A model generated the notes under the pieces. That model was given only the letters and a program-made list of their open reading frames with translations. It made no database searches and was not told where the DNA came from. DNA of 64,000 nucleotides from Deltaproteobacteria bacterium. GTDB taxonomy: Bacteria > Myxococcota_A > UBA9160 > UBA4427. The first letter of the stretch is position 1. The number at the start of each line of letters is the position of its first letter. The stretch is from the NCBI GenBank assembly GCA_029261855.1, contig JAJDAN010000021.1, forward strand, positions 257,923-321,922, read 5' to 3'. The translations under genes and the position numbers were made by a program. Of the stretch, positions 1 to 9,378 are shown one piece after another.

Positions 1-1
1 G

Positions 2-229
2 TTCATGCAGGACGACATCGCCACGGTCGAACGCATCTACGCGCTGGCCGATCTGCCCATGACCGCCGATGCGCGCGGCCGGCTCGACCGCTACCTCGAA
101 GCCAACCCCCGCGGCAAGCACGGACGCATCCTGTACGACCTGCAGGCCGACTTCGGCGTCGACCCGGAAGCCCTGCGGGAGCGATTCGCCTTCTACTACG
201 AACGCTTCCCGGTTCGGAGGGAGAGCTGA
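2..229 (+). CDS. C-terminal part of a sulfotransferase-family protein (5' truncated by window edge)
   Basis: Open frame from the window edge; tail 'RLDRYLEANPRGKHGRILYDLQADFGVDPEALRERFAFYYERF' resembles sulfotransferase-family C-termini. Confidence 0.55.
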   Translation, partial: FMQDDIATVERIYALADLPMTADARGRLDRYLEANPRGKHGRILYDLQADFGVDPEALRERFAFYYERFPVRRES

Positions 230-239
230 GGGGCGTTCG

Positions 240-1673
240 TCAGTCCTCGACGGTAAGGACCCGGATCATGTCGGTGCTGCCCGACTGGTGGGAGAGACCG
301 GCGGTCACGATCACCACGTCGCCGAGGTCGACGATGTCGAGCTCGCGGGCTCGCTCGATGGCGAAGGCGATCTTGTATTCGTCACCCCCGTCGTCGTCGT
401 AGCGGATGGCGCGCACCCCCCAATTCATGCACAGGCGCCGCTCGACCTTCTCGGAGGACGTGATCGCCAGGATCGGACACGGCGGCCGGTACTTCGAGAT
501 CATGCGGGACGTGAAGCCACTCTCGGTGAGCGTGATGATGGCCGCTGCGTTCAGGTGCCCAGCCATGGTATTCGCGGCCTGGCTGACGGCCTCGCTCACC
601 TTGTTTCCCGGGTCCGGGTTGACCTTCTGCAGGTGTCCGTATTCCTCGAGGGAGGCTTCCGCCCGGCGCGCCAGCGCCGCGATGGTCCGCACGGATTCCA
701 CGGGATAGGACCCCACGGCGGTCTCGCCCGAGAGCATCACCGCGGAGGTGCCGTCGAAGATCGCGTTGGCCACGTCGCTCGCCTCGGCCCGGGTCGGTCG
801 GGGATTTCGTTCCATCGAGTCGAGCATCTGGGTGGCGGTGATCACGGGCTTTCCGTTCATCACGGTCGTCCCGATGATCTTCTTCTGAACGGCCGGCACC
901 TCTTCGACGGGAAGCTCGACCCCCAGGTCGCCGCGCGCCACCATCGTGCCATTCGACGCCTGGACGATCTCATCGAGATTCGTCACTGCGGAACGGCTCT
1001 CGATCTTGGCGATGATCGGAATGTCGGAACCGTGGCGGCGGAGCACTTCGCGCAGCTCCTCGACGTCCCCAGCGTGGCGGACGAAGGACGCGGCCACGTA
1101 GTCCATGTCATGCTCGGCGGCGAACACGAGGTCTTCCTCGTTCTCGATCCCCATGGAACCGAACTGCAGCTCCGTGTGAGGCAGGTTCATGCCCTTGCGG
1201 CTGCGCAGCGGACCCCCGCGCTCGACTTCACATACCACGGCATCGCCGTCGACCTCGGCGACCGCGAGGCCGATGCTGCCGTCGTCGATCAGGATCGGGT
1301 CGCCGACGGCAACGGCACGGGCCAATCCGGGGTAAGTGATCTCGATGCCCGGGCGACCGTCCGCGCGGCCCTCTGGAAAGAACACGAAACGGTCACCCGG
1401 CGCGAGATCGATGAGGCCGCCCGGCACCTCCATCACGCGCACCTCGATGCCCCGGGTGTCCAGCATGGTCGCGACCGTGCGACCCGTGCGCCGGCTCGCC
1501 TCGGCCAGGCGCGCCAGGCGTGCTTCGTGGTCCTCGGCCTTGCCGTGGGAGAAGTTGAGCCGGGCGACGTTCATGCCCGCCTCGATCATCGCGCACAACA
1601 CGTTCAGGTCGTCGCACGCCGGGCCCAGGGTGGCGATGACCTTCGTCTTGCGGATGTGAGAGTTGGTCGACAA
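240..1673 (-). CDS. pyk: Pyruvate kinase
   Basis: 477 aa; 'KTKVIATLGPACDD', 'ARLNFSHG', 'ARGDLGVELPVEEVPAVQKK', 'MLDSMERNPRPTRAEASDVANAIFDGTSAVMLSGETAVGSYP'. Confidence 0.97.
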   Translation of the reverse strand: MSTNSHIRKTKVIATLGPACDDLNVLCAMIEAGMNVARLNFSHGKAEDHEARLARLAEASRRTGRTVATMLDTRGIEVRVMEVPGGLIDLAPGDRFVFFPEGRADGRPGIEITYPGLARAVAVGDPILIDDGSIGLAVAEVDGDAVVCEVERGGPLRSRKGMNLPHTELQFGSMGIENEEDLVFAAEHDMDYVAASFVRHAGDVEELREVLRRHGSDIPIIAKIESRSAVTNLDEIVQASNGTMVARGDLGVELPVEEVPAVQKKIIGTTVMNGKPVITATQMLDSMERNPRPTRAEASDVANAIFDGTSAVMLSGETAVGSYPVESVRTIAALARRAEASLEEYGHLQKVNPDPGNKVSEAVSQAANTMAGHLNAAAIITLTESGFTSRMISKYRPPCPILAITSSEKVERRLCMNWGVRAIRYDDDGGDEYKIAFAIERARELDIVDLGDVVIVTAGLSHQSGSTDMIRVLTVED

Positions 1674-1800
1674 GTCCGTCCTTCCGGGTGGAGCGGGTGG
1701 TAGCGATCTGCCGCGAGGCGGTCAACCGACGCGACCACCGGGCCGGACGACGGACGGGATCCGCACTATCGTCGACAGCGTTCGCGACGGAGGGACCGAC

Positions 1801-2343
1801 ATGAAGCCGGCAGATTGCGTCCTGTTCAGCGGCGCGGCCCAGGGCGCCGAGGCGGTGTTCGGCGAGGCGGCCGAGGGTCGAGGCATTGAAGAGGTCAACT
1901 TTACCTTCGAAGGCCACAGCGACGCCCGCCGGCGCGGCATCCGGGTGCTGACCCAGAGCGAGCTCACCCAGGGCGACGTCAGTCTCGCCTATGTGAGCAA
2001 GCTCATGAACCGCCGCTATCGCGATACGCCGCTGTTCAAGAAGGTGCTGCAGAGCATCTGGCACCAGGTGAACGCCGGCCAGGAGATCTACGTCGTCGGC
2101 AAGATCCAGGAAGACGACACGGTCAAGGGCGGCACCGGCTGGGGCGCCGAGTTCGCGAAGCTGTGCAACAAGCCGCTGTTCGTGTTCGACCAGGAACGCA
2201 GTGGCTGGTTCGGCTGGACGGGCGGTGCCTGGACCGAGACGACCCCAACCATCAGCCATCCCCACTTCACCGGGACGGGCACGCGCTTCATCGAAGACAA
2301 CGGACGCGAGGCCGTCGAAGCCCTGTTCGACCGGTCCTTCTGA
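1801..2343 (+). CDS. Hypothetical protein, SLOG/Rossmann-like
   Basis: ORF 1663-2343, ATG at 1801; Gly-rich N-term 'LFSGAAQGAEAVFGEAAEGRG', later 'GGTGWGAEFAK..KPLFVFDQE' and 'GTGTRFIEDNGREAVEALF'. Confidence 0.6.
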   Translation: MKPADCVLFSGAAQGAEAVFGEAAEGRGIEEVNFTFEGHSDARRRGIRVLTQSELTQGDVSLAYVSKLMNRRYRDTPLFKKVLQSIWHQVNAGQEIYVVGKIQEDDTVKGGTGWGAEFAKLCNKPLFVFDQERSGWFGWTGGAWTETTPTISHPHFTGTGTRFIEDNGREAVEALFDRSF

Positions 2344-2400
2344 CTCTGGCTCTCACTCTGGCCTCTCACTCTGGCCTCTGACTCTGGCCTCTGACCCCGG
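2341..2400. repeat. Short intergenic tandem repeat, about 13-bp unit (TCACTCTGGCCTC and variants), about 4.5 copies
   Basis: tgactctggctc/tcactctggcctc/tcactctggcctc/tgactctggcctc/tgaccccggctc read directly. Confidence 0.85.
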
Positions 2401-2418
2401 CTCTTTCGGAACGACGCG

Positions 2419-2769
2419 ATGGATCTCTACCACGTCTGGTGCAACCTGCGGCCCGGTGTCTCGGACGTCGAGTTCGCCGATCGGATCGGGCGCTATCTGG
2501 GCGAGCTGCGGGACGCCGAACGCATCGAGGGCTTCCGCGTCACGCGGCGCAAGCTCGGGCTCGGCCCCGCGGATCTCGGCGAGTTCCACATCGCGATCGA
2601 GGCACGCGACCTGGCGCAGCTCGACCAGGCCTTTCGGGCGGTGTCGACACGAGCCGGGCCCCTCGAAGACCTGCACGCGGCGGTGAACCAGTCCGCTCGC
2701 GACCTGCGCTTCGCGCTCTATCGCGACTTCCCCGACCCCCACCGGGAGCGCGGTAGCGAGAAGTTCTGA
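2419..2769 (+). CDS. DUF6614-like protein
   Basis: 116 aa 'MDLYHVWCNLRPGVSDVEF...FRVTRRKLGLGP..LGEFHIAIE...ALYRDFPDPHRERGSEKF'. Confidence 0.65.
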   Translation: MDLYHVWCNLRPGVSDVEFADRIGRYLGELRDAERIEGFRVTRRKLGLGPADLGEFHIAIEARDLAQLDQAFRAVSTRAGPLEDLHAAVNQSARDLRFALYRDFPDPHRERGSEKF

Positions 2770-2779
2770 AGCCCGGCGG

Positions 2780-4132
2780 TCAGTGACCGAAGGCCCCGAA
2801 CGCCCCCTGCTCGAAGTCGTTCAGCTGCACGACCACCCGCGCCTCGCTCGAGCGCAGGTTCGGCACGTTCAGGGTCCGCGTCGCGTCGACGTCACCTCTC
2901 GGGACCGTCAGGACCGACACCGTGCCCGGCGGATCCGTCGGGATGAAGAGATCCGCGCCGGTCAGGAAGCCGAGAAACGCGAATGGGAACGGAACGCTCG
3001 TCAGGTCGTCCATCCCGTTCAGGTCTGCGTCGAACAGGAAGACTGCCGACGAGGCCGCCCCGACGGCGCCGGAAGGAGCCGTCGTCGGATTCATGACGTC
3101 GGTCCCGTTGATGGCGAGCACGTCGTTCTCGGCACCGCGGTCTCCCCAGAATTCCTTGAAGCGGACCACCGTCAGGGCCGTGAAGTCGTCGCTCTCGGGA
3201 ATGAACGGCGCGAGCCCGAGCGCCACGTTGAGCCGCACCAGATGGTCGCTGTGGAAGAACGGCTCGTAGTAGTAGCTGAGCGACACGTCTGACTCTTCCC
3301 GGGTTACGGCAAACTCGTAGCGGCGTCCGATCAGGCTGTGAAAGGGACCGAAGTCCCCGTCCGGACCGATGTCGTAGCTGGCGCGGGGCCGGTGGCCGAT
3401 GCGCTCGCCGTCCCCATCGACCCGCCAGACCTCGAGGGTGCCGCCGTCGAGACCGGTGTTCTCGGGGAACGAGGTCACGCGACCAGAGATCTGAAGAAGG
3501 AACTCGGGCAGGATCTTCGAGGTCAGAGGCGCGTGCCCCCGAAAGAAGTCGTACATCTCGATGAACGCCTCTTCCGAGGTGGCGGCTTCGATGTGCTCCT
3601 GGTTGGCGAGGGTCACGTTGATGCCGCCGACGATCTCCGGCCCGGGATCACCCCGGTCGATCGCACCCGCCCAGAGTGCCAGGGTCGGGACGCCGCCCGG
3701 GAGCGCGTCCGCGGGGCGGCCATCGATGTTCACGTAGTGGGCCACGTCCGCCGCGCGATCCGGCGATGAGAGATAGGTCTGGGAGACGAAGGTGCCTAGC
3801 GAGTGCCCCAGCAGGTCCACCTGGTCGCGGCCCGTCTCTTCCTGCAGCTCGTCGATCAGGTCGTCGAGCCGCGTCAGGACCTCGGGAAGGATGTCCCCGA
3901 TCGAGGATGAGTCGTACTCGAGCACGCGGACGTGACTCGCCGGGTATCCGTTGCTCGTGAAGCGCATGGCCTGGGACTCGAACTGGGCGCCGGACCCGGA
4001 TCCGCCGTGGACGAAGATGATCGGGTTGATGCCCTTCCGCTCGCAGGAGCCGTGTCCCATCAGGAGCGGCAGGAACAGCGCCAGCAGGGTCCATCGCAGT
4101 GCCACGAAGACGCGTCGTCGATCTCTCGTCAT
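2780..4132 (-). CDS. Secreted alpha/beta hydrolase (lipase-like)
   Basis: 'PIIFVHGGSGSGAQFESQAMRF' and nucleophile elbow 'LLGHSLGTFVSQTYL'; hydrophobic N-term; start chosen at MTRDRRRV. Confidence 0.8.
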   Translation of the reverse strand: MTRDRRRVFVALRWTLLALFLPLLMGHGSCERKGINPIIFVHGGSGSGAQFESQAMRFTSNGYPASHVRVLEYDSSSIGDILPEVLTRLDDLIDELQEETGRDQVDLLGHSLGTFVSQTYLSSPDRAADVAHYVNIDGRPADALPGGVPTLALWAGAIDRGDPGPEIVGGINVTLANQEHIEAATSEEAFIEMYDFFRGHAPLTSKILPEFLLQISGRVTSFPENTGLDGGTLEVWRVDGDGERIGHRPRASYDIGPDGDFGPFHSLIGRRYEFAVTREESDVSLSYYYEPFFHSDHLVRLNVALGLAPFIPESDDFTALTVVRFKEFWGDRGAENDVLAINGTDVMNPTTAPSGAVGAASSAVFLFDADLNGMDDLTSVPFPFAFLGFLTGADLFIPTDPPGTVSVLTVPRGDVDATRTLNVPNLRSSEARVVVQLNDFEQGAFGAFGH

Positions 4133-4212
4133 TGGAATGACCTCCGCGGACCACACTGCCCGAAAACCCGGCCTCTTCCACATGGATTCTTGTGATAGCG
4201 TTCATTCACACC

Positions 4213-5133
4213 ATGAATATTCGGTCCATGGATCTCAATCTGCTCGTCGCCCTCGACGCGCTGGTTGCCGAACGCAGCGTCACCCGCGCCAGCCAGCGCG
4301 TGGGCCTCAGCCAGCCCGCCATGAGCAACGCCCTGCGACGCTTGCGACAGGCGCTCGACGATCCGGTGCTGGTGCGGTCCTCCCAGGGCATGGTGCCGAC
4401 CCGGCTCGCCACCGAGCTCGCCGGCCCCGTCGCAGAGCTGCTCGCCGAGCTCGACCGCGTGCTTGCTGGGGACGAGCCCTTCGACGCCGCCCGCACCGAC
4501 CACGTCTTCCGGCTCGCCGCCGTCGACCACGCCTGGGTGACCCTGGTGCCGCACCTTGCGGAGCGCCTGGCCGAGCTCGCTCCCGGTGCTCGTCTCGATT
4601 TCTCGCCGTACGCCGAGACGACCCGCGACGATCTCGAGAGCGGGGCCATCGACGCGGCAATCCTCGTCGGAGACGTCATGAGCAAGGGCGCCGGACTCCG
4701 CCGGGACCGCCTCTACGACGACCACTTCGATTGCATCGTTCGTCGCGGGCATCCGCGCGTCGGGCGCCGGCTCACGCTCGCGCGCTACCTCGAGCTGGGC
4801 CACGTCCTGGCCTCGCCGCGAAGTCGACGCGGAGGACTGGTCGATCGCGCCCTCCAGCATGAGGGGCTCACCCGACGGGTTCAGGTCATCGTGCCGCACT
4901 TCATGGCGGCCCCGTTCGTGGTGGCGCAGACGGACCTCGTCGCCACGATCCCGCGCGGTGTCGCTCGCCCGCTGGCGGCCATGCTCGACCTGCAGGTCTT
5001 TCCGCCGCCGATCCGTTTCGAAGGAGGCCCGTGGTACCTGGTGTGGCACGAGCGCCTGCTACGCGCGCCGGCTCATGCCTGGCTGCGACAGCAGGTCCTC
5101 GAGGTGAGCGAGGGCCTGCGCGGCACGACCTAG
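4213..5133 (+). CDS. LysR-family transcriptional regulator
   Basis: 'MDLNLLVALDALVAERSVTRASQRVGLSQPAMSNALRRLRQALDDPVLVR' HTH; substrate-binding domain follows; start may be 4213 or 4228. Confidence 0.93.
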   Translation: MNIRSMDLNLLVALDALVAERSVTRASQRVGLSQPAMSNALRRLRQALDDPVLVRSSQGMVPTRLATELAGPVAELLAELDRVLAGDEPFDAARTDHVFRLAAVDHAWVTLVPHLAERLAELAPGARLDFSPYAETTRDDLESGAIDAAILVGDVMSKGAGLRRDRLYDDHFDCIVRRGHPRVGRRLTLARYLELGHVLASPRSRRGGLVDRALQHEGLTRRVQVIVPHFMAAPFVVAQTDLVATIPRGVARPLAAMLDLQVFPPPIRFEGGPWYLVWHERLLRAPAHAWLRQQVLEVSEGLRGTT

Positions 5134-5139
5134 TGCTCG

Positions 5140-5883
5140 CTACTGCGTGACGCTGCCCGCGTGCAGCTCGAGGACACCCGGCGGGACGCCGGCGCGGCGC
5201 GCGGCTTCGACCACGCGCGGAAGCCTGGCCTGCTCGGCCGCCAACCGCTGCTTGGCGGTGTCGCGACTGTCGATGAGCTTCTGGCGCGCTTCCCCGCGCG
5301 GGTAGTCGGACTGGATCATGTCGGCGTAGCTCTGGTCCCAGACCTCGACGGTGGCTTCCGCGACATCGACCCGGTGCTTGGCCATGTCGATCCGGGTCGT
5401 CCACAGTCCCCAGCGGTCGCCGGCCGACTCGGACGCGGCCGGCGCGTCGGGGTCGGCGGCGGCGGGCGCGGCATTGGCGCGAGACTGATGCTGCGCGTGG
5501 CGCGCGCGGGCCGCCGCGAGCTTGGCGCGGGCGGCTGTGAGCCGTTGGTCCGCGGTCTCGGGGAGGTGACCCATGCCCGTGAGCCGCTCCGAGTTGACCA
5601 CCCGACCGCGCATCGTCTCACTGCCTTCCTCGTGGTCGTCGATGTTCTCTGCGCTCGCCTCGTGGTTGTCGATGTTCTCGGTGCGACCTTCGTGGTTGTC
5701 GATGTTCTCGGTGTGGCCTTCGTGGTTCTCGATATTCTCGGTGTGTCCCTCGTGGTTCTGGATCTGCTCGCTGGTCGTGATGACCGCGTCGGTCTCCTGG
5801 GGATCGAGGATGGCGTCCTGGGCCAGGGCCATGCCCGACGGCAGCAGGACGAGGGCGACGAGAAGACGAAGGTGCAAGATCAT
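5140..5883 (-). CDS. Secreted hypothetical protein with decapeptide (NHEGHTENIE/D) tandem repeats and coiled-coil C-terminal region
   Basis: Signal-like 'MILHLRLLVALVLLPSGMALAQD' followed by NHEGHTENIE-NHEGHTENID-NHEGRTENID-NHEASAENID; alternative start 5898. Confidence 0.7.
   Translation of the reverse strand: MILHLRLLVALVLLPSGMALAQDAILDPQETDAVITTSEQIQNHEGHTENIENHEGHTENIDNHEGRTENIDNHEASAENIDDHEEGSETMRGRVVNSERLTGMGHLPETADQRLTAARAKLAAARARHAQHQSRANAAPAAADPDAPAASESAGDRWGLWTTRIDMAKHRVDVAEATVEVWDQSYADMIQSDYPRGEARQKLIDSRDTAKQRLAAEQARLPRVVEAARRAGVPPGVLELHAGSVTQ
5631..5760 (-). repeat. In-frame 30-bp tandem repeat, about 4.3 copies
   Basis: Units at 5631-5660, 5661-5690, 5691-5720, 5721-5750 and partial 5751-5760; core cgtggttgtcgatgttctcggtg. 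Confidence 0.92.
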
Positions 5884-6066
5884 GATCGGGGCTCCCATGC
5901 GTGGCCGGAGACGCGAGGTGAAGGCTCGCCATCGCTGGGTCGGCCGCACGCAAGCTGCACTTGAGCCGATTCGCGTGCCAGCGGAACGGTGGCAGCGTGA
6001 GCCGATCGCCCGTCTCCCCGAGCCCCGGTCGTCGGCCCCGGAGCGCGCCCTGCTACGGTTGCCCCG

Positions 6067-7035
6067 ATGAAAGCCGAAGCCCTGCCCCGCCAAATCGTAT
6101 GCGGCCTCGCCTGCCAGGTGTCCGAGGCGGATGGCCGCATCCGACTCGCCGAGACCGATCGCCACACGACGCGGCAGGCCATCGACCTCGCCAGCCGCGC
6201 CAATCTCGGCAGCTCGTCCGGCCACTCGCAGACCAGCGTCGTCTTCGTCCACGTCGTCGACTGGCTGACCGAACGCGCCGCACAGGACGGGCCCGACATC
6301 GTCGAAGCCGTTCGCAGCGAGCTCGCGCCCGACCTCGACGAGATCAGCGCCCACGCCGCCGAGCGCGAGGTGTCGATCCGCCACGAGATGAAGCTGGGAA
6401 GGCCCTGGCGGGAGCTGCTCAAGGTCGCCGATTCCGAGAACGCGGACGTCATCGTCATCAGCCCGCGACGCCAGCGCCAGTCACTCGGCAGCCGCATCTT
6501 CCGCGGGCAGACCGCGACGCGCATCCTGAAGGAATCGACTTGTCCGGTGTGGGTGGTCGAGCCGGAATGCGGGCCCCCGAGGCGAATTCTCTCACTTCTC
6601 GACCTCAGTCCCGTGAGCGAGATGGTCGTCACGGCCGCGCGCGCCCTCGGCGGCCTGTACGGGGCCGAGCTGTACGGGCTGTGCTGTCTCGACTATCCGA
6701 GCGACATCTCCCTGCATCGGCTTCCCAAGGCGCGGGAGGCCATGCAGGCCTACCACCGCGAAGTCCGGACCGATGCCCTCGCCAAGCTCGAGCAACTCAC
6801 GGCAGGCGAAACCAAGTGGAAGCTCCTGCTCGGCGAGGACTGGGTCGGGCGGTTGGCGCCACGGGTCATCGACGAGAAGAAGATCGACCTGGTCGTGATG
6901 GGGGGCGTTTCGAAGCCGCGCCTCGCGGGCGCGCTACTGGGAACGACCGCGCAACGACTGCTCGATCACGTTGCGGTCTCGACGTGGGTGGTCCGGCCCG
7001 AACGCCAGGGCCCCCCACCCCACCGGGACGACTGA
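6067..7035 (+). CDS. Universal stress protein family, tandem Usp domains
   Basis: 'ADVIVISPRRQRQSLGSRIFRGQTATRILKESTCPVWVVEPE' and 'DLVVMGGVSKPRLAGALLGTTAQRLLDHVAVSTWVVRPE'. Confidence 0.85.
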   Translation: MKAEALPRQIVCGLACQVSEADGRIRLAETDRHTTRQAIDLASRANLGSSSGHSQTSVVFVHVVDWLTERAAQDGPDIVEAVRSELAPDLDEISAHAAEREVSIRHEMKLGRPWRELLKVADSENADVIVISPRRQRQSLGSRIFRGQTATRILKESTCPVWVVEPECGPPRRILSLLDLSPVSEMVVTAARALGGLYGAELYGLCCLDYPSDISLHRLPKAREAMQAYHREVRTDALAKLEQLTAGETKWKLLLGEDWVGRLAPRVIDEKKIDLVVMGGVSKPRLAGALLGTTAQRLLDHVAVSTWVVRPERQGPPPHRDD

Positions 7036-9378
7036 GGCGCGCGTCCCGTCCGGGCCAGACGAGCTCGACGAGACACTCGGCACGGACGAGACGGAAGAGA
7101 CCACCGAGCCCGAAGCCGGACGCCAGGCCAGGTAGGAGCAGAGCGCCGGCGTCACCAGTACGTCGACCCCCCAGGCGAAGAACAGCGTCGCCGAGCCGAG
7201 CGCCCCGAACTGCGCCTGGCTGACGAGGTCGCTGGTCGTCAGCACCAGCAACCCGAGGCACAGGGCCGCGGTGGTCCAGGTCACCGGACGACCGACCTGC
7301 GCGAGGGCCGCGGCTGCCGCCGCCCGCGGATCCGTCATCCGCCGGGCGCACTCGCGATGGCGGGAAACGAAGTGCAGCGTGTCGTCGATGGCGATCCCGA
7401 GCACCACGCAGCCGAGCAGCGCGGTCGCGTTGTTCAGGGGGATCCCCGTCACACCGAGCGCGCCGAAGTAGACGGCCACGGGCAGCGCGTTCAGCAGGAC
7501 CGTGAGCGCCGCGAAGCGAAGCGATCGGAACGCGAACGCGAGGATCACGCCGATCAGCGCGAAGGCGACGACGAGGCTGCGCGCCTGGTCGCGCGAGACG
7601 TCGTCGATGGCCCGGGTCAGTAGCGCGCTCCCGCCGGTCACGGTGCCCTCGAGGCGGGTGCCCCCGCGACCCAGGTGCGCTTCGATGCCCGCGACCAGGT
7701 CTCCGACCTCGCGCGACGATGTCGCACGCGAGCGCACGAGCACGACCGTCGCCTGACGCGAACGGTCGAGGATCGGATCGACCGCCTCTCCATCGGCGAG
7801 CCACAACAGCTGGGCGACCAGAGCTCGATTCGATGCGGCCGAGAGCGGCGACGGCCCACCCATCGCGCGGCCGCTGGCTTCGAGATAGTCGACGATGGAC
7901 GTCGTGCCGCCGACCTCGGGACGCGCCTCGAGCCAGCGTTGCAGGGCCGCCACCTCCCGCAGGTTCTCGGGGGAGAGCAGGCTTCCGGGCGTCGGGCCTT
8001 CGAGCCCGACGAACAGCACGTCGGCCCCGTCGAGGCGGTCGTTCAGGCGTTCGTAGCTCTGACGCACCAACGACTCGCCCTTGAAGTTCTCGACGATGCG
8101 CGTGTCGACCTGGATCCGGGTCGCCGCCGCGAGCGATCCGAGAAAGAGCGCAGCCGCCACGGCGAGGATCGGCACCCGATGGCGCAAGGAGAAGGCACCG
8201 AGCCACTCGAAGCCGCGGTCGATCCGGCCCTCGCGCGCCTCGATGGCTGGGGGGAGTCGCATGGGGGAGATTGCCAGTACCGCCGGCGTGAAGGTCAGGG
8301 CCGCGAGCAGGGACGCCATCACCCCCGCCGCACCGAAGGCGCCGAATTCGCGGATCGCGGCATGGGCGCTGATCCCGAGCGACAGGAACCCCGCCGCAGT
8401 CGTGACGGCAGTCAGGGCGATGGGGAACGCGATGGCGGCGAGTCCCGTCGCGTGCGCCCCCGCGCGTCCGCGGCGTGCCAGGGTCTGGGCCTCGGCGACC
8501 ACGTGGATCGTGTACGCGAAGCCCACCACCAGGATCAGCGGTGGCACGATGCTCGTCACGATGTTGATCGGCCGCCCGGCCCAGCCCATCGCGCCGAGGG
8601 TCCAGACGAGGGCCAGCGCGATGGTCGCGACGGGCAGCCAGGCGCCGGTTGCCGTGCGGAAGACCGCGAACGACACGAGCATCATGATCGCGAGCACCAG
8701 TGGCACCTGACTCGCGAGCTCGCTGTTGAGGATGCGGTTCATCTCGGCCTTGAGGAACGGAGCGCCGGCGATCCACACGGGCCAACCCGGGGCAGCATCG
8801 CGCGCCACGGCCTCCATGCGCCTTCCGAGATCTGCCTCGAGCAGCTCGATCTCGCCGATGGGCTCGAGGGACACGTGAAGCGCGGCGAGGCCGCCGTCCG
8901 GCGACACGAGAACGCCCCGGTAGAGCGGGTCCCCAGTGATCGCCCGGCGGGCGCGGTCGAGCGGTCCTTCGCCGCGGCGGGCCTCGTCGAGCAGGGAGCT
9001 CGCGAGCAGCTCGTCTTCCGGGCCGCCCGCGAGCGGGACGCTGGCGATGCTCCGCACCGATGCGACTTCGGGGATCTCCCGCAGGCGCGCCTCGAGCTGC
9101 GCGATGACGCCGAGGGCCTCGAGAGAGAAGACGCCACCCGGCGGCTCGACGGCCACGATGAACGACTCGCCGGTGTCGAAGCGCGCCTGCAGTGCCTCGT
9201 ACTCGAGGCGGCCCGCATCGTCCTCCGGCAGCAGCTTCTCGAAGGACGGGTCGATGCGGAGCCGGGGCGCCCCGGTCCAGGGGTCGACCAGCCCGCAGAT
9301 CGCGAGCCCGGTCAGCGCGACCACGCCGGCGAGCACGCTGCGCGGGTAGCGGGTACTGAAGAGAACCAGTCGCGTCAC
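6934..9378 (-). CDS. MMPL/RND-family transporter
   Basis: 814 aa, duplicated TM domains, 'LFSTRYPRSVLAGVVALTGLAI', 'FEKLLPEDDAGRLEYEALQARFDTGESFIVAV', two large periplasmic loops. Confidence 0.9.
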   Translation of the reverse strand: MTRLVLFSTRYPRSVLAGVVALTGLAICGLVDPWTGAPRLRIDPSFEKLLPEDDAGRLEYEALQARFDTGESFIVAVEPPGGVFSLEALGVIAQLEARLREIPEVASVRSIASVPLAGGPEDELLASSLLDEARRGEGPLDRARRAITGDPLYRGVLVSPDGGLAALHVSLEPIGEIELLEADLGRRMEAVARDAAPGWPVWIAGAPFLKAEMNRILNSELASQVPLVLAIMMLVSFAVFRTATGAWLPVATIALALVWTLGAMGWAGRPINIVTSIVPPLILVVGFAYTIHVVAEAQTLARRGRAGAHATGLAAIAFPIALTAVTTAAGFLSLGISAHAAIREFGAFGAAGVMASLLAALTFTPAVLAISPMRLPPAIEAREGRIDRGFEWLGAFSLRHRVPILAVAAALFLGSLAAATRIQVDTRIVENFKGESLVRQSYERLNDRLDGADVLFVGLEGPTPGSLLSPENLREVAALQRWLEARPEVGGTTSIVDYLEASGRAMGGPSPLSAASNRALVAQLLWLADGEAVDPILDRSRQATVVLVRSRATSSREVGDLVAGIEAHLGRGGTRLEGTVTGGSALLTRAIDDVSRDQARSLVVAFALIGVILAFAFRSLRFAALTVLLNALPVAVYFGALGVTGIPLNNATALLGCVVLGIAIDDTLHFVSRHRECARRMTDPRAAAAAALAQVGRPVTWTTAALCLGLLVLTTSDLVSQAQFGALGSATLFFAWGVDVLVTPALCSYLAWRPASGSVVSSVSSVPSVSSSSSGPDGTRASVVPVGWGALAFGPDHPRRDRNVIEQSLRGRSQ

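Noticed and set aside
2341-2400. Short repeat as CRISPR or IS terminal repeat
   Set aside because: Unit too short, no spacers, no transposase nearby.
5631-5760. CRISPR-like array
   Set aside because: 30-bp units are contiguous without unique spacers and lie in frame in a secreted protein gene; protein tandem repeat, not CRISPR.
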